Shown: positions 9,028 through 17,930, numbered from the stretch's first letter. The stretch: DNA of 64,000 nucleotides from an uncultured Lachnospiraceae bacterium (GCA_910588535.1 CAJUOO010000001.1:62001-126000), one strand, 5' to 3'. Program-made: numbers and translations. Notes: generated by a model from the letters alone, not told the origin.

Positions 9028-9168
9028 GCCCGGCGAACTGCCTGTGGTCCTCCGTCGCCCCGCTCCCGCTTAGTGAAAAACGCAGCGGACGCTAAGCTCG
9101 AAACTACCCTCGCTAACCGCCGGCGTTTTTCAATAGGTTCCTTGAGGACCACAGGCAGTTCGCCGGGC
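9028..9168 (+). repeat. Composite repeat, module A-type, copy 1
   Basis: A 141-bp hairpin module. The outer arms (9028-9052 and 9144-9168) are a perfect 25-bp inverted repeat. Inside are a conserved GC-rich strand (CCCCGCTCCCGCTTAGTG), an inner imperfect stem starting AAAAACGC and ending GCGTTTTT, and the right-hand word CAATAGGTTCCTTGAG. The same module recurs at 54159-54301 and, inverted, at 63909-64000. It follows the SGNH gene by 66 bp, and a T-rich tract comes after the right arm, so it could also end transcription. No reading frame in it looks genuine. Confidence 0.85.
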
Positions 9169-9543
9169 TACTTTTATCTGTAAGATAAAACACGTTGTTT
9201 TTCTGTTTGTGTAGGATTGATAGATCGTTTCTATTGTCTCTTTTTAGAGATCTATAAATACAAATGAAGTGAAAACACCGTTTCTGCACTTAATTTGACC
9301 CACAAGTCAAAATACAGGTAATTCTGCATAAAATTAAGTGAGCTTTTCTGCTCATAATTCTACTTACATTGATTATAGACGAAATAAAATTAGCTTGAGT
9401 GCTTGCAGCGGGGGTTTGATCCTTGCGGCAGTCGCCATATGACTGCAAACAGTCACTTGGCTCATTGTTCGCGAGAATAAAAATAGACATGGAACTGTAA
9501 ATATATGCAGAATCACAGTGCATCTGGAACATCTAGTAAAGTA
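9169..9543. other. Spacer between the two hairpin modules of composite 1
   Basis: The first 60 bp (conserved word GTAGGATTGAT) match the spacer of the 54-kb composite. The remaining roughly 280 bp (about 9250-9530) have no counterpart there and look inserted. They contain a short inverted repeat TTTGAC/GTCAAA at 9294-9310 and small possible stems, but no credible gene. Confidence 0.5.
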
Positions 9544-9684
9544 GTATAGCCCGTCCGCTGTTTTCCTCAAGGAACCTATTGAAAAACGTCGGTACTTAGC
9601 GAGGTATTTCACGAGCTTAGTATCCGTTACGTTTTTCACTAAGCGGGAGCGGGGTGACGGAGGAAAACAGCGGACGGGCTATAC
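9544..9684 (-). repeat. Composite repeat, module B-type, copy 1
   Basis: A 141-bp module with a perfect 25-bp inverted repeat (9544-9568 with 9660-9684). Its core is the A-module core in reverse orientation (CTCAAGGAACCTATTG at the left; CACTAAGCGGGAGCGGGGTG at the right), while the arms have a different sequence (GTATAGCCCGTCCGCTG...). The same length as module A and the strict arm pairing indicate selection on the structure or a terminal-repeat mobile unit. A T run follows at 9691-9695. Confidence 0.85.
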
Positions 9685-9872
9685 GGCCCCTTTTTAAAAA
9701 TGAAAAAAATTATTCTACAAAAAATAATGATTATGCAATAGTCAAAATTCCGGTAATAGAAAGTAAATCTGTAAATTACTTTATAGTTTTTGCCCACTGG
9801 CTGTGTTATACTGAACATATCAAAAAAAGCAGGATCAGTGCCAGTGAATACAGCAGGCAGAATGGAGGATTT

Positions 9873-11159
9873 ATGGTTAAAAAACGTTATGCACAGGTAG
9901 GAACAGGAAGCAGAGCTAGGATGTATTATGAGGCGATCTGTTCAACCTTTAAGGACACGTGTGATATTGTAGGCTTCTGTGACTTAAGCCAGACAAGAAT
10001 GAACTATGCAAACAGTGTGATTGAGAAAGAGCACGGACATGCACCAGTGCCAACCTATCATTATACTGAATTTGATAAGATGATAGATGAGACAAAGCCG
10101 GATGTGGTGATTGTGACTTCTGTGGACCGCACACATCATGAATATATTATTCGTGCAATGAGAAAGGGCTGTGATGTTATCACTGAGAAGCCTATGACGA
10201 TCGATGAGGAAAAGGCACAGCAGATTATTGATGTACAGAAGGAGACTGGAAAACATCTGCGCGTCACCTTTAATTATCGCTATGCTCCGACAAACACAAA
10301 GATCCGTGAGCTTATCATGGATGGAACCATCGGCGAGGTATTTTCTGTACACTTTGAGTGGCTGTTAAATACAAAGCATGGTGCTGATTATTATAGAAGA
10401 TGGCACAGAAGTAAGACAAACAGTGGTGGACTGCTGGTACACAAGTCCACACATCATTTTGATCTGGTTAATTTCTGGCTTGGCACCCGACCAGAGAAAG
10501 TGTTTGCATTTGGCGCGAGAAATTTCTATGGAAAGGAAAATGCAGAGCGCCGTGGCGTGAAGGAATTTTATTATAGATGTCATGGCAGTGAGGCGGCAAA
10601 GAATGATCCGTTTGCGATCGATCTGGAGGCAAATCCAGTGCTGAAAGCTCTCTATCTTGATGCGGAGGCAGACAGCGGATACATTCGTGATAGAAGTGTG
10701 TTCGGAGATGATATCACCATAGAGGATACTATGAGCGTGGTGGTAAAATATGAGAGTGGAGCACAATTAAGCTATTCTTTAAATTCTTATATGCCATGGG
10801 AAGGATTTATTGTATCATTTAACGGATCAAAGGGAAGAATAGAATATAGGGTAGTGGAGAATGCTTATATTAACGGTGGCGGAGATAAATCAGAGGAAGG
10901 TGCTCAGAAGGGCAAGGAGATTATGGTGTGTCCGATGTTTGGAAAGCCTTACCACGTAGATGTAGAGCAGGGTGTCGGCGGACATGGCGGCGGAGATAAG
11001 GTTCTTTTAAATGATATATTCGGAACGCCAGATTATGATAGATTTGAGCGCGCAGCATCTCATGTGGATGGTGCGATGTCTATACTGACAGGTGTGGCTG
11101 CAAATAAATCGATCGCGTCAGGAGAACCGGTAAGCATTAAGGATTTAATTGAGTTATAA
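9873..11159 (+). CDS. Gfo/Idh/MocA-family oxidoreductase
   Basis: A 428-aa NAD(P)-dependent dehydrogenase-like protein. The Rossmann fold starts at residue 5 with AQVGTGSRARMYYEAI. The family EKP motif is in DVITEKPMTIDEEKAQ near residue 105, with the catalytic-type His region HKSTHHFDLVNFWLG near 192. The start at ATG 9873 is chosen because a GGAGG site lies 5 nt upstream; the frame stays open back to 9654, but that extension lies in the repeat. The family oxidises or epimerises sugars and cyclitols; the substrate cannot be read here. It stands alone between the repeat and a terminator. Confidence 0.9.
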   Translation: MVKKRYAQVGTGSRARMYYEAICSTFKDTCDIVGFCDLSQTRMNYANSVIEKEHGHAPVPTYHYTEFDKMIDETKPDVVIVTSVDRTHHEYIIRAMRKGCDVITEKPMTIDEEKAQQIIDVQKETGKHLRVTFNYRYAPTNTKIRELIMDGTIGEVFSVHFEWLLNTKHGADYYRRWHRSKTNSGGLLVHKSTHHFDLVNFWLGTRPEKVFAFGARNFYGKENAERRGVKEFYYRCHGSEAAKNDPFAIDLEANPVLKALYLDAEADSGYIRDRSVFGDDITIEDTMSVVVKYESGAQLSYSLNSYMPWEGFIVSFNGSKGRIEYRVVENAYINGGGDKSEEGAQKGKEIMVCPMFGKPYHVDVEQGVGGHGGGDKVLLNDIFGTPDYDRFERAASHVDGAMSILTGVAANKSIASGEPVSIKDLIEL

Positions 11160-11220
11160 GAACGGCGGCAACTTCAAAGTGCTGGATAAAAGCAAAAGCT
11201 TGTGCTATACTGATGATAAT

Positions 11221-11256
11221 AAGGCTATGTATCAAATGGTACATAGCCTTTGTTGA
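11221..11256 (+). terminator. Terminator-like hairpin after the oxidoreductase
   Basis: A perfect 11-bp stem, AAGGCTATGTA (11221-11231) with TACATAGCCTT (11240-11250), with an 8-nt loop. Only a weak T tract (TGTT) follows, so efficiency is uncertain. Confidence 0.6.
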
Positions 11257-11362
11257 CCTTAGTCAGCAGAGTGGGTGTCTGATTTTTCATAATGTTTTTC
11301 GTTGTGATTGATTAAGAAAAGACAGTATGTGCAGGTGTACGACATTGGAAAGGATGTGCAAA

Positions 11363-12895
11363 ATGCAGGAATGGAAGCAATATCTGCCAGAGTTTAGAGA
11401 AAAAACAAAGGCATTTTATGCAGGAGAGATGAAAAAGGCAGAATATAAGGGTTTTTCGGGTTTTTACGGGAGCTATGCCCAGAGGAGCGGAAAGGCGAGC
11501 ATGTTGCGTCTGCGGACTCCGGCGGGCTGTGTGTCCAAGGAAAGGCTTGCAGCCATAGCAGAGATAATTAGGCGTTATCAGGTGGATAAGGTTCATTTTA
11601 CTACCTGTCAGACAATTCAGCTTCATAATCTGGCACCAGATAAAGTGGCAGATGTGATAGAAGCAGCGTTGGATGCTGGAATAGTGACTCTGGGAGGCGG
11701 AGGCGATTATCCAAGAAATGTGATGTGTTCTCCATTATCAGGAGTGGAGAAACAAGAATATTTTGACGTGAGGCCATGGGCAGATGCAGCGAGTGATTAT
11801 CTTATTACTCTTATCAAGGCAGAAAAGATGCCAAGGAAGCTTAAGGTAGGATTTTCCAATTCTCCTGCGAATATACCGCATGTTACCTACCGAGATCTGG
11901 GTTTTGCGGCGAATAAGGATGGGACGTTTGATGTATACAGTGCAGGAGGTCTTGGAAACAATGCGCGTTTTGGCGTAAAGGTAGCCGAGAAGATTATGCC
12001 AGAGATGATCTTGTATTATATTAAGGCGATGTGGTTGACCTTTCGGGCTTATGGAAATTATGAGAACAGGGGGAGAGCGCGCACACGCTATATGCAGGAT
12101 ACTCTTGGTGGACCAGAGAAATACGCGGAGGCTTACCAAGCAAAATTAAAGGAAGTGATGGATTCTGGCGAAGATCTTAAGGTTCAGATTAAGCCTTATC
12201 TTATTGACAAGAAGGGAGATGGAGGCACAATAAAATCTTCCCGCATTATAGAACAAAAGCAGGAAGGATTGTACACCGTTGTATGGCATCCAATAGGTGG
12301 GCAGCCAAAGGCGGAGGATCTCTGTATTCTCAGTGATACCATGAAGGAGATGGAGGAGGTGGAACTTCGTCTATCCCCCGATGAGACAGCATATATTGTG
12401 AATCTAACCAGCAAAGAGGCAGAGAAGATACTTGCAGTGACAACAGACAGCGCAGAAAATGAATTTGAGACCACAGTAAGCTGTATTGGCGCGGGTATCT
12501 GCCAGATTGGTCTGAGAGATTCTCAGGGGTTGCTCAGAGCCTGTGTGGAAGCAGCAAGAGAGGCAAAGCTTCCTGATAATGCCCTGCCAAAGATGCATAT
12601 CTCTGGCTGTCCATCCTCCTGCGGCACGCATCAGACAGGGGAGATGGGGTTTCGCGGTGCAGTAAAGCAGGTTGATGGTAAGCCTCAGCCAGCATTTATC
12701 CTGTTTGTAAATGGTGAGGAGCGTCAGGGACAGGAGCGCATGGGAGAGGAGATGGGGACCATATTAGAGACAGATGTTCCCAAATTTATAGTAAAGCTGG
12801 GGCGATATGTGGCAGAGCAGGGGATAAGCTTCTCAGAGTGGAAGAAACAAGATCCTGAGGGAATTGCTAAAATAGCAGAGGAATATCTTGGGTAA
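11363..12895 (+). CDS. Sirohaem/Fe4S4 nitrite or sulfite reductase
   Basis: A 510-aa ferredoxin-type nitrite/sulfite reductase that would carry out six-electron reduction of nitrite or sulfite. It has the two ferredoxin-like half-domains and sirohaem/4Fe4S halves of the family. The cluster ligands are visible as C-x5-C in CIGAGICQIG and C-x3-C in GCPSSCGTHQ near residues 378 and 423. The start at ATG 11363 is preferred over upstream in-frame ATGs at 11327 and 11354 because GGAAAGG is correctly spaced for it. No nitrite or sulfate assimilation partner is adjacent, so I cannot decide which substrate it uses. Confidence 0.87.
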   Translation: MQEWKQYLPEFREKTKAFYAGEMKKAEYKGFSGFYGSYAQRSGKASMLRLRTPAGCVSKERLAAIAEIIRRYQVDKVHFTTCQTIQLHNLAPDKVADVIEAALDAGIVTLGGGGDYPRNVMCSPLSGVEKQEYFDVRPWADAASDYLITLIKAEKMPRKLKVGFSNSPANIPHVTYRDLGFAANKDGTFDVYSAGGLGNNARFGVKVAEKIMPEMILYYIKAMWLTFRAYGNYENRGRARTRYMQDTLGGPEKYAEAYQAKLKEVMDSGEDLKVQIKPYLIDKKGDGGTIKSSRIIEQKQEGLYTVVWHPIGGQPKAEDLCILSDTMKEMEEVELRLSPDETAYIVNLTSKEAEKILAVTTDSAENEFETTVSCIGAGICQIGLRDSQGLLRACVEAAREAKLPDNALPKMHISGCPSSCGTHQTGEMGFRGAVKQVDGKPQPAFILFVNGEERQGQERMGEEMGTILETDVPKFIVKLGRYVAEQGISFSEWKKQDPEGIAKIAEEYLG

Positions 12896-12995
12896 TATGT
12901 GATCTTGAGAAATTATAATATGTATTAAGAACACCATGTCCAAAACAAACAGATATGGTTTGGATATTGTTATCCATTTCAGAATCTAAAATTGC

Positions 12996-13024
12996 TTGAC
13001 AAATGAAGAGATATGGCATAAAAT
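12996..13024 (+). promoter_or_regulatory. Sigma-A promoter of the proS T-box leader
   Basis: TTGACA at 12996-13001, a 17-bp spacer, and TAAAAT at 13019-13024. It lies just upstream of the T-box leader, so transcription should begin near 13031. Confidence 0.75.
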
Positions 13025-13041
13025 ATAGCATAATATAAGTG

Positions 13042-13256
13042 ATGAAGAGGGATAGTACAGATATTTCCGACCTGACAGAGAGGAGTATATGGTGGAAAGC
13101 TCCGGTGCTGGAATTTCTGGAACCTGCCTTGGAGCTTCTGTGTGAAAACGCAGCGTGACCGGCGTTATACGGGATAAGAGAGAACCATGTCATATGGTTA
13201 AATAGGGTGGTACCGCCGAGTCCTTCGGTCCCTTGTGAGGGAAGGAGGACTTTTTT
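13042..13256 (+). promoter_or_regulatory. T-box riboswitch controlling proS
   Basis: A leader RNA of about 215 nt. The invariant T-box sequence AGGGTGGTACCGC is at 13204-13216, and an ACAGAGAGG-type kink-turn region sits in stem I near 13075. The leader ends in a terminator hairpin (about 13219-13251) followed by TTTTTT. Uncharged tRNA-Pro binding would favour the antiterminator and permit proS expression. A CCT triplet at 13123-13125 on the 3' side of stem I is a plausible specifier codon for proline; that assignment is by eye. Confidence 0.9.
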
Positions 13257-13376
13257 GTGTGCAGAGATGCATGAGAGGTAAGTGATTATTCTACCTGTGT
13301 CCGCGCGAGGGAAGGAGATAGTTTCCTGAACAGAGGTCCTCTTAGATCCCAAAATCATAGAAAAGGAGAGAAAGAG

Positions 13377-14813
13377 ATGGCACAAGAAAAAAAACTGGTG
13401 GAAGCGATCACTTCCATGGAAGAGGATTTTGCTCAATGGTATACCGATGTGGTGAAAAAGGCAGAACTTATTGAATATTCCAGCGTTAGAGGCTGTATGA
13501 TTCTAAGGCCGAACGGTTATGCGATCTGGGAAAATATTCAAAAGCAGCTCGATGCAAGATTTAAGGAAACAGGTGTTGAGAATGTCTATATGCCTATGTT
13601 TATTCCTGAGAGTCTGCTTCAGAGGGAGAAAGATCACGTGGAAGGTTTTGCGCCGGAGGTGGCGTGGGTGACGTATGGCGGCGGGCAGGAGCTCACAGAA
13701 AGGCTGTGTGTGAGACCTACATCAGAGACATTATTCTGTGAGATGTATGCCAATATCGTGCAGTCTTATCGAGATTTGCCGAAGTTATATAATCAGTGGT
13801 GCTCCGTGGTGCGCTGGGAGAAGACGACAAGACCGTTTTTGAGAAGCACGGAGTTTTTGTGGCAGGAGGGACATACCGTTCATGCAACCGCCGAAGAGGC
13901 ACAGGAGAGGACAGAGCAGATGCTGAATGTCTATGCTGATTTCTGCGAGGAAGTACTTGCCATTCCGATGATCAAGGGCAGAAAGACAGATAAAGAGAAA
14001 TTTGCAGGAGCGGAGGCGACCTATACGATAGAGGCGATGATGCATGACGGCAAGGCGCTGCAGTCCGGCACCAGCCATAATTTTGGGGATGGCTTTGCGA
14101 GAGCTTTTGGAATCCAATATACAGATAAGGATAATCAACTGAAATATGTCCACCAGACCTCTTGGGGAATGTCCACGCGTATTATTGGTGCGATCATTAT
14201 GGTACATGGTGATAACAGCGGTCTGGTGCTTCCTCCGAAGATCGCGCCGGTTCAGGTAATGGTGATGCCGATAGCCCAGCACAAGGAGGGGGTATTGGAA
14301 AAGGCGTATGAGCTTCGAGAGCGATTAGCTACAAATTTCCGCGTGAAGGTGGATGATACAGATAAGAGTCCGGGCTGGAAATTCAGTGAGCAGGAGATGA
14401 GGGGAATACCAGTTCGTGTTGAAATTGGACCAAAGGATATAGAGGCGAATCAGGCTGTGGTGGTGCGCCGTGATACAAGGGAGAAGATTACAATATCCTT
14501 GGATGCATTGGAGACAAAGCTTTCTGAGATTCTTGCTCTGATGCAGAGAGAGATGCTAGAGCGCGCGAGGGTGCATCGAGATGCACATACTTATACTGCT
14601 CTGGATTATGAGGAATTTAAAGATGCGGTGGCAAATAAGCCGGGATTTATCAAGGCAATGTGGTGCGGGGAGGAAGCATGTGAATTAAAGATTAAGGAAG
14701 ATACGACAGCGACTTCGCGCTGTATGCCGTTTGAACAAGAGGCGTTATCCGCGCATTGTGTCTGCTGCGGAAAACCGGCTAAGACATTAGTGTATTGGGG
14801 AAAGGCGTATTAA
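13377..14813 (+). CDS. proS: Prolyl-tRNA synthetase, archaeal/eukaryotic-like type
   Basis: A 478-aa class II aminoacyl-tRNA synthetase that attaches proline to tRNA-Pro. Motif 2 is visible around [20 protein letters not shown] (near residue 140). The anticodon-binding domain follows from about 290, and a C-terminal domain has several cysteines ([15 protein letters not shown]) as in the zinc-binding tail of this class. It lacks the inserted YbaK-type editing domain of bacterial-type ProRS, which are about 570 aa; the length fits the short archaeal-like type common in Clostridia. An AAAGGAGAG site precedes ATG 13377, and the T-box upstream confirms the amino-acid specificity. Confidence 0.95.
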   Translation: MAQEKKLVEAITSMEEDFAQWYTDVVKKAELIEYSSVRGCMILRPNGYAIWENIQKQLDARFKETGVENVYMPMFIPESLLQREKDHVEGFAPEVAWVTYGGGQELTERLCVRPTSETLFCEMYANIVQSYRDLPKLYNQWCSVVRWEKTTRPFLRSTEFLWQEGHTVHATAEEAQERTEQMLNVYADFCEEVLAIPMIKGRKTDKEKFAGAEATYTIEAMMHDGKALQSGTSHNFGDGFARAFGIQYTDKDNQLKYVHQTSWGMSTRIIGAIIMVHGDNSGLVLPPKIAPVQVMVMPIAQHKEGVLEKAYELRERLATNFRVKVDDTDKSPGWKFSEQEMRGIPVRVEIGPKDIEANQAVVVRRDTREKITISLDALETKLSEILALMQREMLERARVHRDAHTYTALDYEEFKDAVANKPGFIKAMWCGEEACELKIKEDTTATSRCMPFEQEALSAHCVCCGKPAKTLVYWGKAY

Positions 14814-14834
14814 GTGTGGAAAGAGGGGGTAATT

Positions 14835-15569
14835 ATGAGCACAGAGCTTGGGCGGTTCAGAAAATGGGTGGAGGAAAGTGATAATATCGTGTTTTTTGGC
14901 GGTGCAGGTGTATCGACAGAGAGCAATATCCCAGACTTTAGAAGTGCGGATGGATTATACAATCAGGAGTATGAGTATCCCCCGGAGCAGATTTTAAGTC
15001 ACAGCTTTTATATTCGCAATTCTCAGGAGTTTTATCGCTTTTATCGCAACAAGATGTTGTTTCTTGATGCAGAGCCTAATAAAGCACATTGTGTGCTCGC
15101 AGAGCTGGAGCGTAAGGGAAAGCTGAAAGCTGTGATCACACAGAACATTGATGGACTTCATCAGAAGGCTGGAAGTGAGAGGGTGCTTGAGCTTCATGGT
15201 TCTGTGCACAGAAATTATTGTGAGCATTGTGGAAAATTCTATACGGCGGAGGATATTCTAAGTTTGGACGGAGTGCCGCACTGCACCTGTGGTGGCAGAA
15301 TTAAGCCAGATGTCGTTCTATATGAGGAAGGGCTTGACAATGATATATTGGCTAAAGCTGTGTATTATATAAGCCATGCAGATATGTTGATAGTGGGTGG
15401 AACTTCTCTGACAGTATATCCAGCGGCTGGACTTGTTGATTATTACCAAGGTAAAAAGCTGGTTCTTATCAACAAATCCGAGACAGCTAAGAAGGCAGAC
15501 CTTGTGATAAAGGATAGTATCGGTAAGGTATTTGAGAGCCTTTTATTGGAAGAGCATATGGATCAGTAG
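14835..15569 (+). CDS. cobB: Sir2-family NAD-dependent protein deacylase
   Basis: A 244-aa sirtuin that removes acyl groups from lysine with consumption of NAD. The NAD-binding motif is GGAGVSTESNIPDFRSADG (residues about 21-39), TQNIDGLHQKAG follows, and the catalytic His is in LHGSVH. Four zinc Cys occur as YCEHCG and HCTCGG. The start at ATG 14835 is chosen for its GAGGGGG site; an in-frame GTG at 14814 lies directly after the proS stop and has no site. It follows proS by 21 bp and may be co-transcribed. Its last 27 bp overlap the 3' end of the convergent TraX gene. Confidence 0.92.
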   Translation: MSTELGRFRKWVEESDNIVFFGGAGVSTESNIPDFRSADGLYNQEYEYPPEQILSHSFYIRNSQEFYRFYRNKMLFLDAEPNKAHCVLAELERKGKLKAVITQNIDGLHQKAGSERVLELHGSVHRNYCEHCGKFYTAEDILSLDGVPHCTCGGRIKPDVVLYEEGLDNDILAKAVYYISHADMLIVGGTSLTVYPAAGLVDYYQGKKLVLINKSETAKKADLVIKDSIGKVFESLLLEEHMDQ

Positions 15570-16316
15570 TCGTCCGATGCAGTAAAGAATGAATAAATGC
15601 ACTGGATAAAAGAGGTAGAAGAGGTATTTTGCCTGTCTGCCTCTTTGTCCATTGTACAAGTGAATGGGAAGAAGAGCAATGACACCAGTAATTTCTAGTG
15701 GGCTGCATATAAGTAGTATAAGCATGGTGGTGATGTCGCGCAGAATCGGGCGATTTCTAAAAAGATAGAAAAGAACGATCACAAAGACGCCAAATGCATC
15801 ATAGTCCGTGCGGAGTATACGGGCAAGTCCTGCTCCTACAACAACACATAGGACGCGTCCAACACCATTTTTGATACCAGTGCCCTCAAATTTTTTCAGC
15901 CCGATCAGCACAAGCAGACCTATAAAAAGAGTGAAAAAGACATTCTGATGACCTAGAAAGAAGGGCTCTTTGAAAAATGCAAGATCGAAGGGAATTTCTG
16001 ATAGGAAACAGAATAAACCCAGCCGAATAGCATATTTTTTTACATCTCTTGTGTGGACGAAGCCTTCTACAAGAAGAAAACAAAAGATAGGAAATGCAAT
16101 GCGGCCAATAAGCCGCAGAACAAGATCAATGGTGCTTATCATGATATAGGAGCGTTCACTGCGCTGGAAGAAGTAGGTAAAGAGCATGGAATCCTCAAGA
16201 ACTGCAGCGCCAATATGGTCAATAAACATTGTGACGATGGCAATTAGCTTGAGTGTGCTGCCTGATATTCCCTTTTGGGGCCGAGGAGGTTCCATTATAA
16301 AAGTATTTGTAGACAT
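15543..16316 (-). CDS. TraX-family membrane protein
   Basis: A 257-aa integral membrane protein with about eight hydrophobic segments. It matches the TraX family, named for the F-pilin acetylase but widespread in Firmicutes chromosomes. Typical features are GSTLKLIAIVTMFIDHIGA near the N-terminus and RIAFPIFCFLLVEGFVHTRD near residue 90, which resemble acyltransferase-3-like membrane proteins. The start at 16316 is chosen for a GAGGAT site; upstream in-frame sequence to 16466 is not protein-like. It follows the LytTR regulator by 154 bp on the same strand and could belong to its regulon; that is inference. The substrate is unknown. Confidence 0.82.
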   Translation of the reverse strand: MSTNTFIMEPPRPQKGISGSTLKLIAIVTMFIDHIGAAVLEDSMLFTYFFQRSERSYIMISTIDLVLRLIGRIAFPIFCFLLVEGFVHTRDVKKYAIRLGLFCFLSEIPFDLAFFKEPFFLGHQNVFFTLFIGLLVLIGLKKFEGTGIKNGVGRVLCVVVGAGLARILRTDYDAFGVFVIVLFYLFRNRPILRDITTMLILLICSPLEITGVIALLPIHLYNGQRGRQAKYLFYLFYPVHLFILYCIGRLLIHMLFQ

Positions 16317-16470
16317 AATAATATCCTCTTTTCTATTATTTCGTTTCTCTCGGTTTACAACGTGTTTGAATAGTATTTCCGCTATCTGTATATCTAACAG
16401 CGTCCAATTCCAAATACATGAAAACAGATTATCTCCTATCATATCGTAAAATAAATAAGTGTGCAAGCAT

Positions 16471-17196
16471 TTACTGTTTAAAGTATTTTAAATGTCTTGA
16501 GGATACAGGGCAGGTGTCACCGTTTGTCATATGAATTTCCAGCCGTGCAAAATCCACAGAGGTAATATGCTGTGTATTGACCAGACATCTGCGGTGTGAC
16601 TGAAGGAAATGGCAATCTGCCTGTTCTGTCAGTGATTTGATGCTGCTGTAAAATTCTGTTGTCTGAGTCATGGTGTGGGCGATAATGCGGTGGGAGGATG
16701 GAGAGGTCTCGAAGTAGAGAACTGTGTCCATCGGCAGCGTGACAAGCTGACTTCCCACCTTAAATCGAAAAAGTTTATGTGCCGTGTTGGTCTGGGCGGT
16801 GTAGAGCTCATTTGCCTTTTTCAGACAGTCGGCGATAGATTCGGCGAGCTTCTGAACATCATTTTTCATAATAAAATCCATGACCTCCAGCTTATACTGA
16901 AAGGTGAGTTTCCATGCATTGATATGGTTGGTCATAAATACAATAAAACCGCGCGGATCGAGCTTGCGTATCTCGGAGGAGAGTGCGATAACATCCATAT
17001 CAGAATGTAATACTATATCAAGAAAATAAACGGCGGTGGAAGGAGTCTGTCTGAGAAATTCAAGTAATTTGTGAGGGTCGTCAGAGGCAAGTGCAAGCTC
17101 CATATCATATTCTTCAATGCAGATGACTTTTGTGATAATATCAATGATTCGCTGCCGTTCTGGCAGATTATCTTCACATACATAGATTTTTAGCAT
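16471..17196 (-). CDS. LytTR response regulator (AgrA-like), orphan
   Basis: A 241-aa two-domain regulator. The receiver domain (residues 1-120) starts MLKIYVCEDNLPERQRIIDI, with the phosphorylatable Asp in YFLDIVLHSDMD. The LytTR DNA-binding domain (about 140-240) contains FETSPSSHRIIAHT and HFLQSHRRCLVN. It is similar in plan to AgrA. An AGGA site precedes ATG 17196. No histidine kinase is next to it; the nearest is at 19520-20452, paired with another LytTR regulator. A candidate LytTR direct-repeat site lies 250 bp upstream at 17448-17477. Confidence 0.9.
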   Translation of the reverse strand: MLKIYVCEDNLPERQRIIDIITKVICIEEYDMELALASDDPHKLLEFLRQTPSTAVYFLDIVLHSDMDVIALSSEIRKLDPRGFIVFMTNHINAWKLTFQYKLEVMDFIMKNDVQKLAESIADCLKKANELYTAQTNTAHKLFRFKVGSQLVTLPMDTVLYFETSPSSHRIIAHTMTQTTEFYSSIKSLTEQADCHFLQSHRRCLVNTQHITSVDFARLEIHMTNGDTCPVSSRHLKYFKQ

Positions 17197-17447
17197 GGCG
17201 GTCCTTTCTTAATTACTAGATAGAAGTCTTCTGATAGACATCCTGATTTTCACTGGTATATAAAGATAAGCATTAAATCAGAGAGACAGAACAGGAGAAG
17301 GAGGCAAAGCAGAGTAGCTTTATAGAAAAACACAAGAAGAATCAAAAACCGGAAGAAGACCATATTAGTAAAAGCAAAAAATAATATTTTGACGGTTAAA
17401 AAATAGATGGTTCTTGTATTTATCATAATTAATCTCATTCTTATTTT

Positions 17448-17477
17448 AACGTTCAGGAATAAAAATCATACGTTCAC
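17448..17477 (+). promoter_or_regulatory. Candidate LytTR-type direct-repeat binding site
   Basis: Two 9-bp repeats, AACGTTCAG (17448-17456) and TACGTTCAC (17469-17477), start exactly 21 bp apart. The core GTT word and two-turn spacing match the known LytTR recognition pattern (9-bp repeats with a 12-bp spacer). It lies upstream of the orphan LytTR gene but points right, toward a plus-strand transcript candidate. Confidence 0.5.
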
Positions 17478-17524
17478 GACAAAAGTGTGTTAATTGAGAG
17501 AAATTATGTTAAGATAATTTTAAG

Positions 17525-17702
17525 GCTTGAGAGTGCAACAGAGGTTAAAACTCCATATTTTCCATTAAAAATCTTATACCTTACCTCTGTTGTCTTTCAG
17601 GTCATTAATCCCTATAACGTAGTATAACATAATTTAACTCTGGGGTAAAGGAGCAAGAATAAACACTATGGTGAGCAAAGATGCACAATCTTTGTTTTTT
17701 TT
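17525..17702 (+). ncRNA. Candidate small RNA in the LytTR intergenic region
   Basis: A 790-bp stretch (17197-17986) holds no convincing gene. Within it, downstream of the LytTR-like repeats and a GATAAT word (17513-17518), lies a hairpin with a 10-bp stem (CAACAGAGGT at 17536, ACCTCTGTTG at 17583) and then an intrinsic terminator with eight T. This arrangement suggests a regulated plus-strand RNA of about 180 nt. The -35 is weak and there is no direct evidence of transcription. A minus-strand hydrophobic frame of 62 codons (17250-17438) has no ribosome-binding site and is not called. Confidence 0.3.
17676..17702 (+). terminator. Intrinsic terminator with no gene upstream
   Basis: CAAAGAT (17676-17682), loop GCACA, ATCTTTG (17688-17694), then eight T (17695-17702). 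It is oriented for plus-strand transcription although no plus-strand gene precedes it for 2 kb. Confidence 0.65.
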
Positions 17703-17885
17703 ATGTGCAGGGGCATGCGGAGAGATTAGCAGCGCAAGCTGCACAAGCCTCGCTTGACGAGTAGGGGAAAGGTCATGCTCTTCACTCGATGGCACTATGT
17801 GACTATACTATAAAGGCAGAATACGGGACGCGTGGCAAGTGAGAGAACAAAGTAGTTTCCCTTTTGATTATATGAAACAACAAAG

Positions 17886-17930
17886 ATATCCACATAGTTA
17901 TCAACAAAATGTTGAAAACTATGTGGATAT
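17886..17930 (-). terminator. Terminator downstream of the SPFH gene
   Basis: A 14-bp inverted repeat, ATATCCACATAGTT (17886-17899) with AACTATGTGGATAT (17917-17930). Read on the minus strand it is followed by CTTTGTTGTTTC, so it would end the NfeD-SPFH transcript. Confidence 0.65.

Noticed and set aside
8977..9183. 68-codon frame through the first repeat
   Set aside because: It is a by-product of the GC-rich inverted repeat; equivalent frames are not kept in the other copies.
9028..9684. CRISPR array or retron at the repeat locus
   Set aside because: No short regularly spaced direct repeats, no cas genes and no reverse transcriptase; the repeats are long inverted modules.
13042..13256. Possibility that the proS leader is another riboswitch class
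   Set aside because: The T-box core sequence, the terminator and the downstream synthetase make the T-box call decisive.
17250..17438. Minus-strand hydrophobic 62-codon frame upstream of the LytTR regulator, possible peptide precursor
   Set aside because: No ribosome-binding site, no AgrD-like Cys and processing pattern, and composition expected of AT-rich DNA read in a hydrophobic frame.
17668..17757. Plus-strand 29-codon frame starting ATGGTGAGC with an upstream AAAGGAG
   Set aside because: The ribosome-binding site is too far from the ATG and the frame runs straight through the intrinsic terminator.
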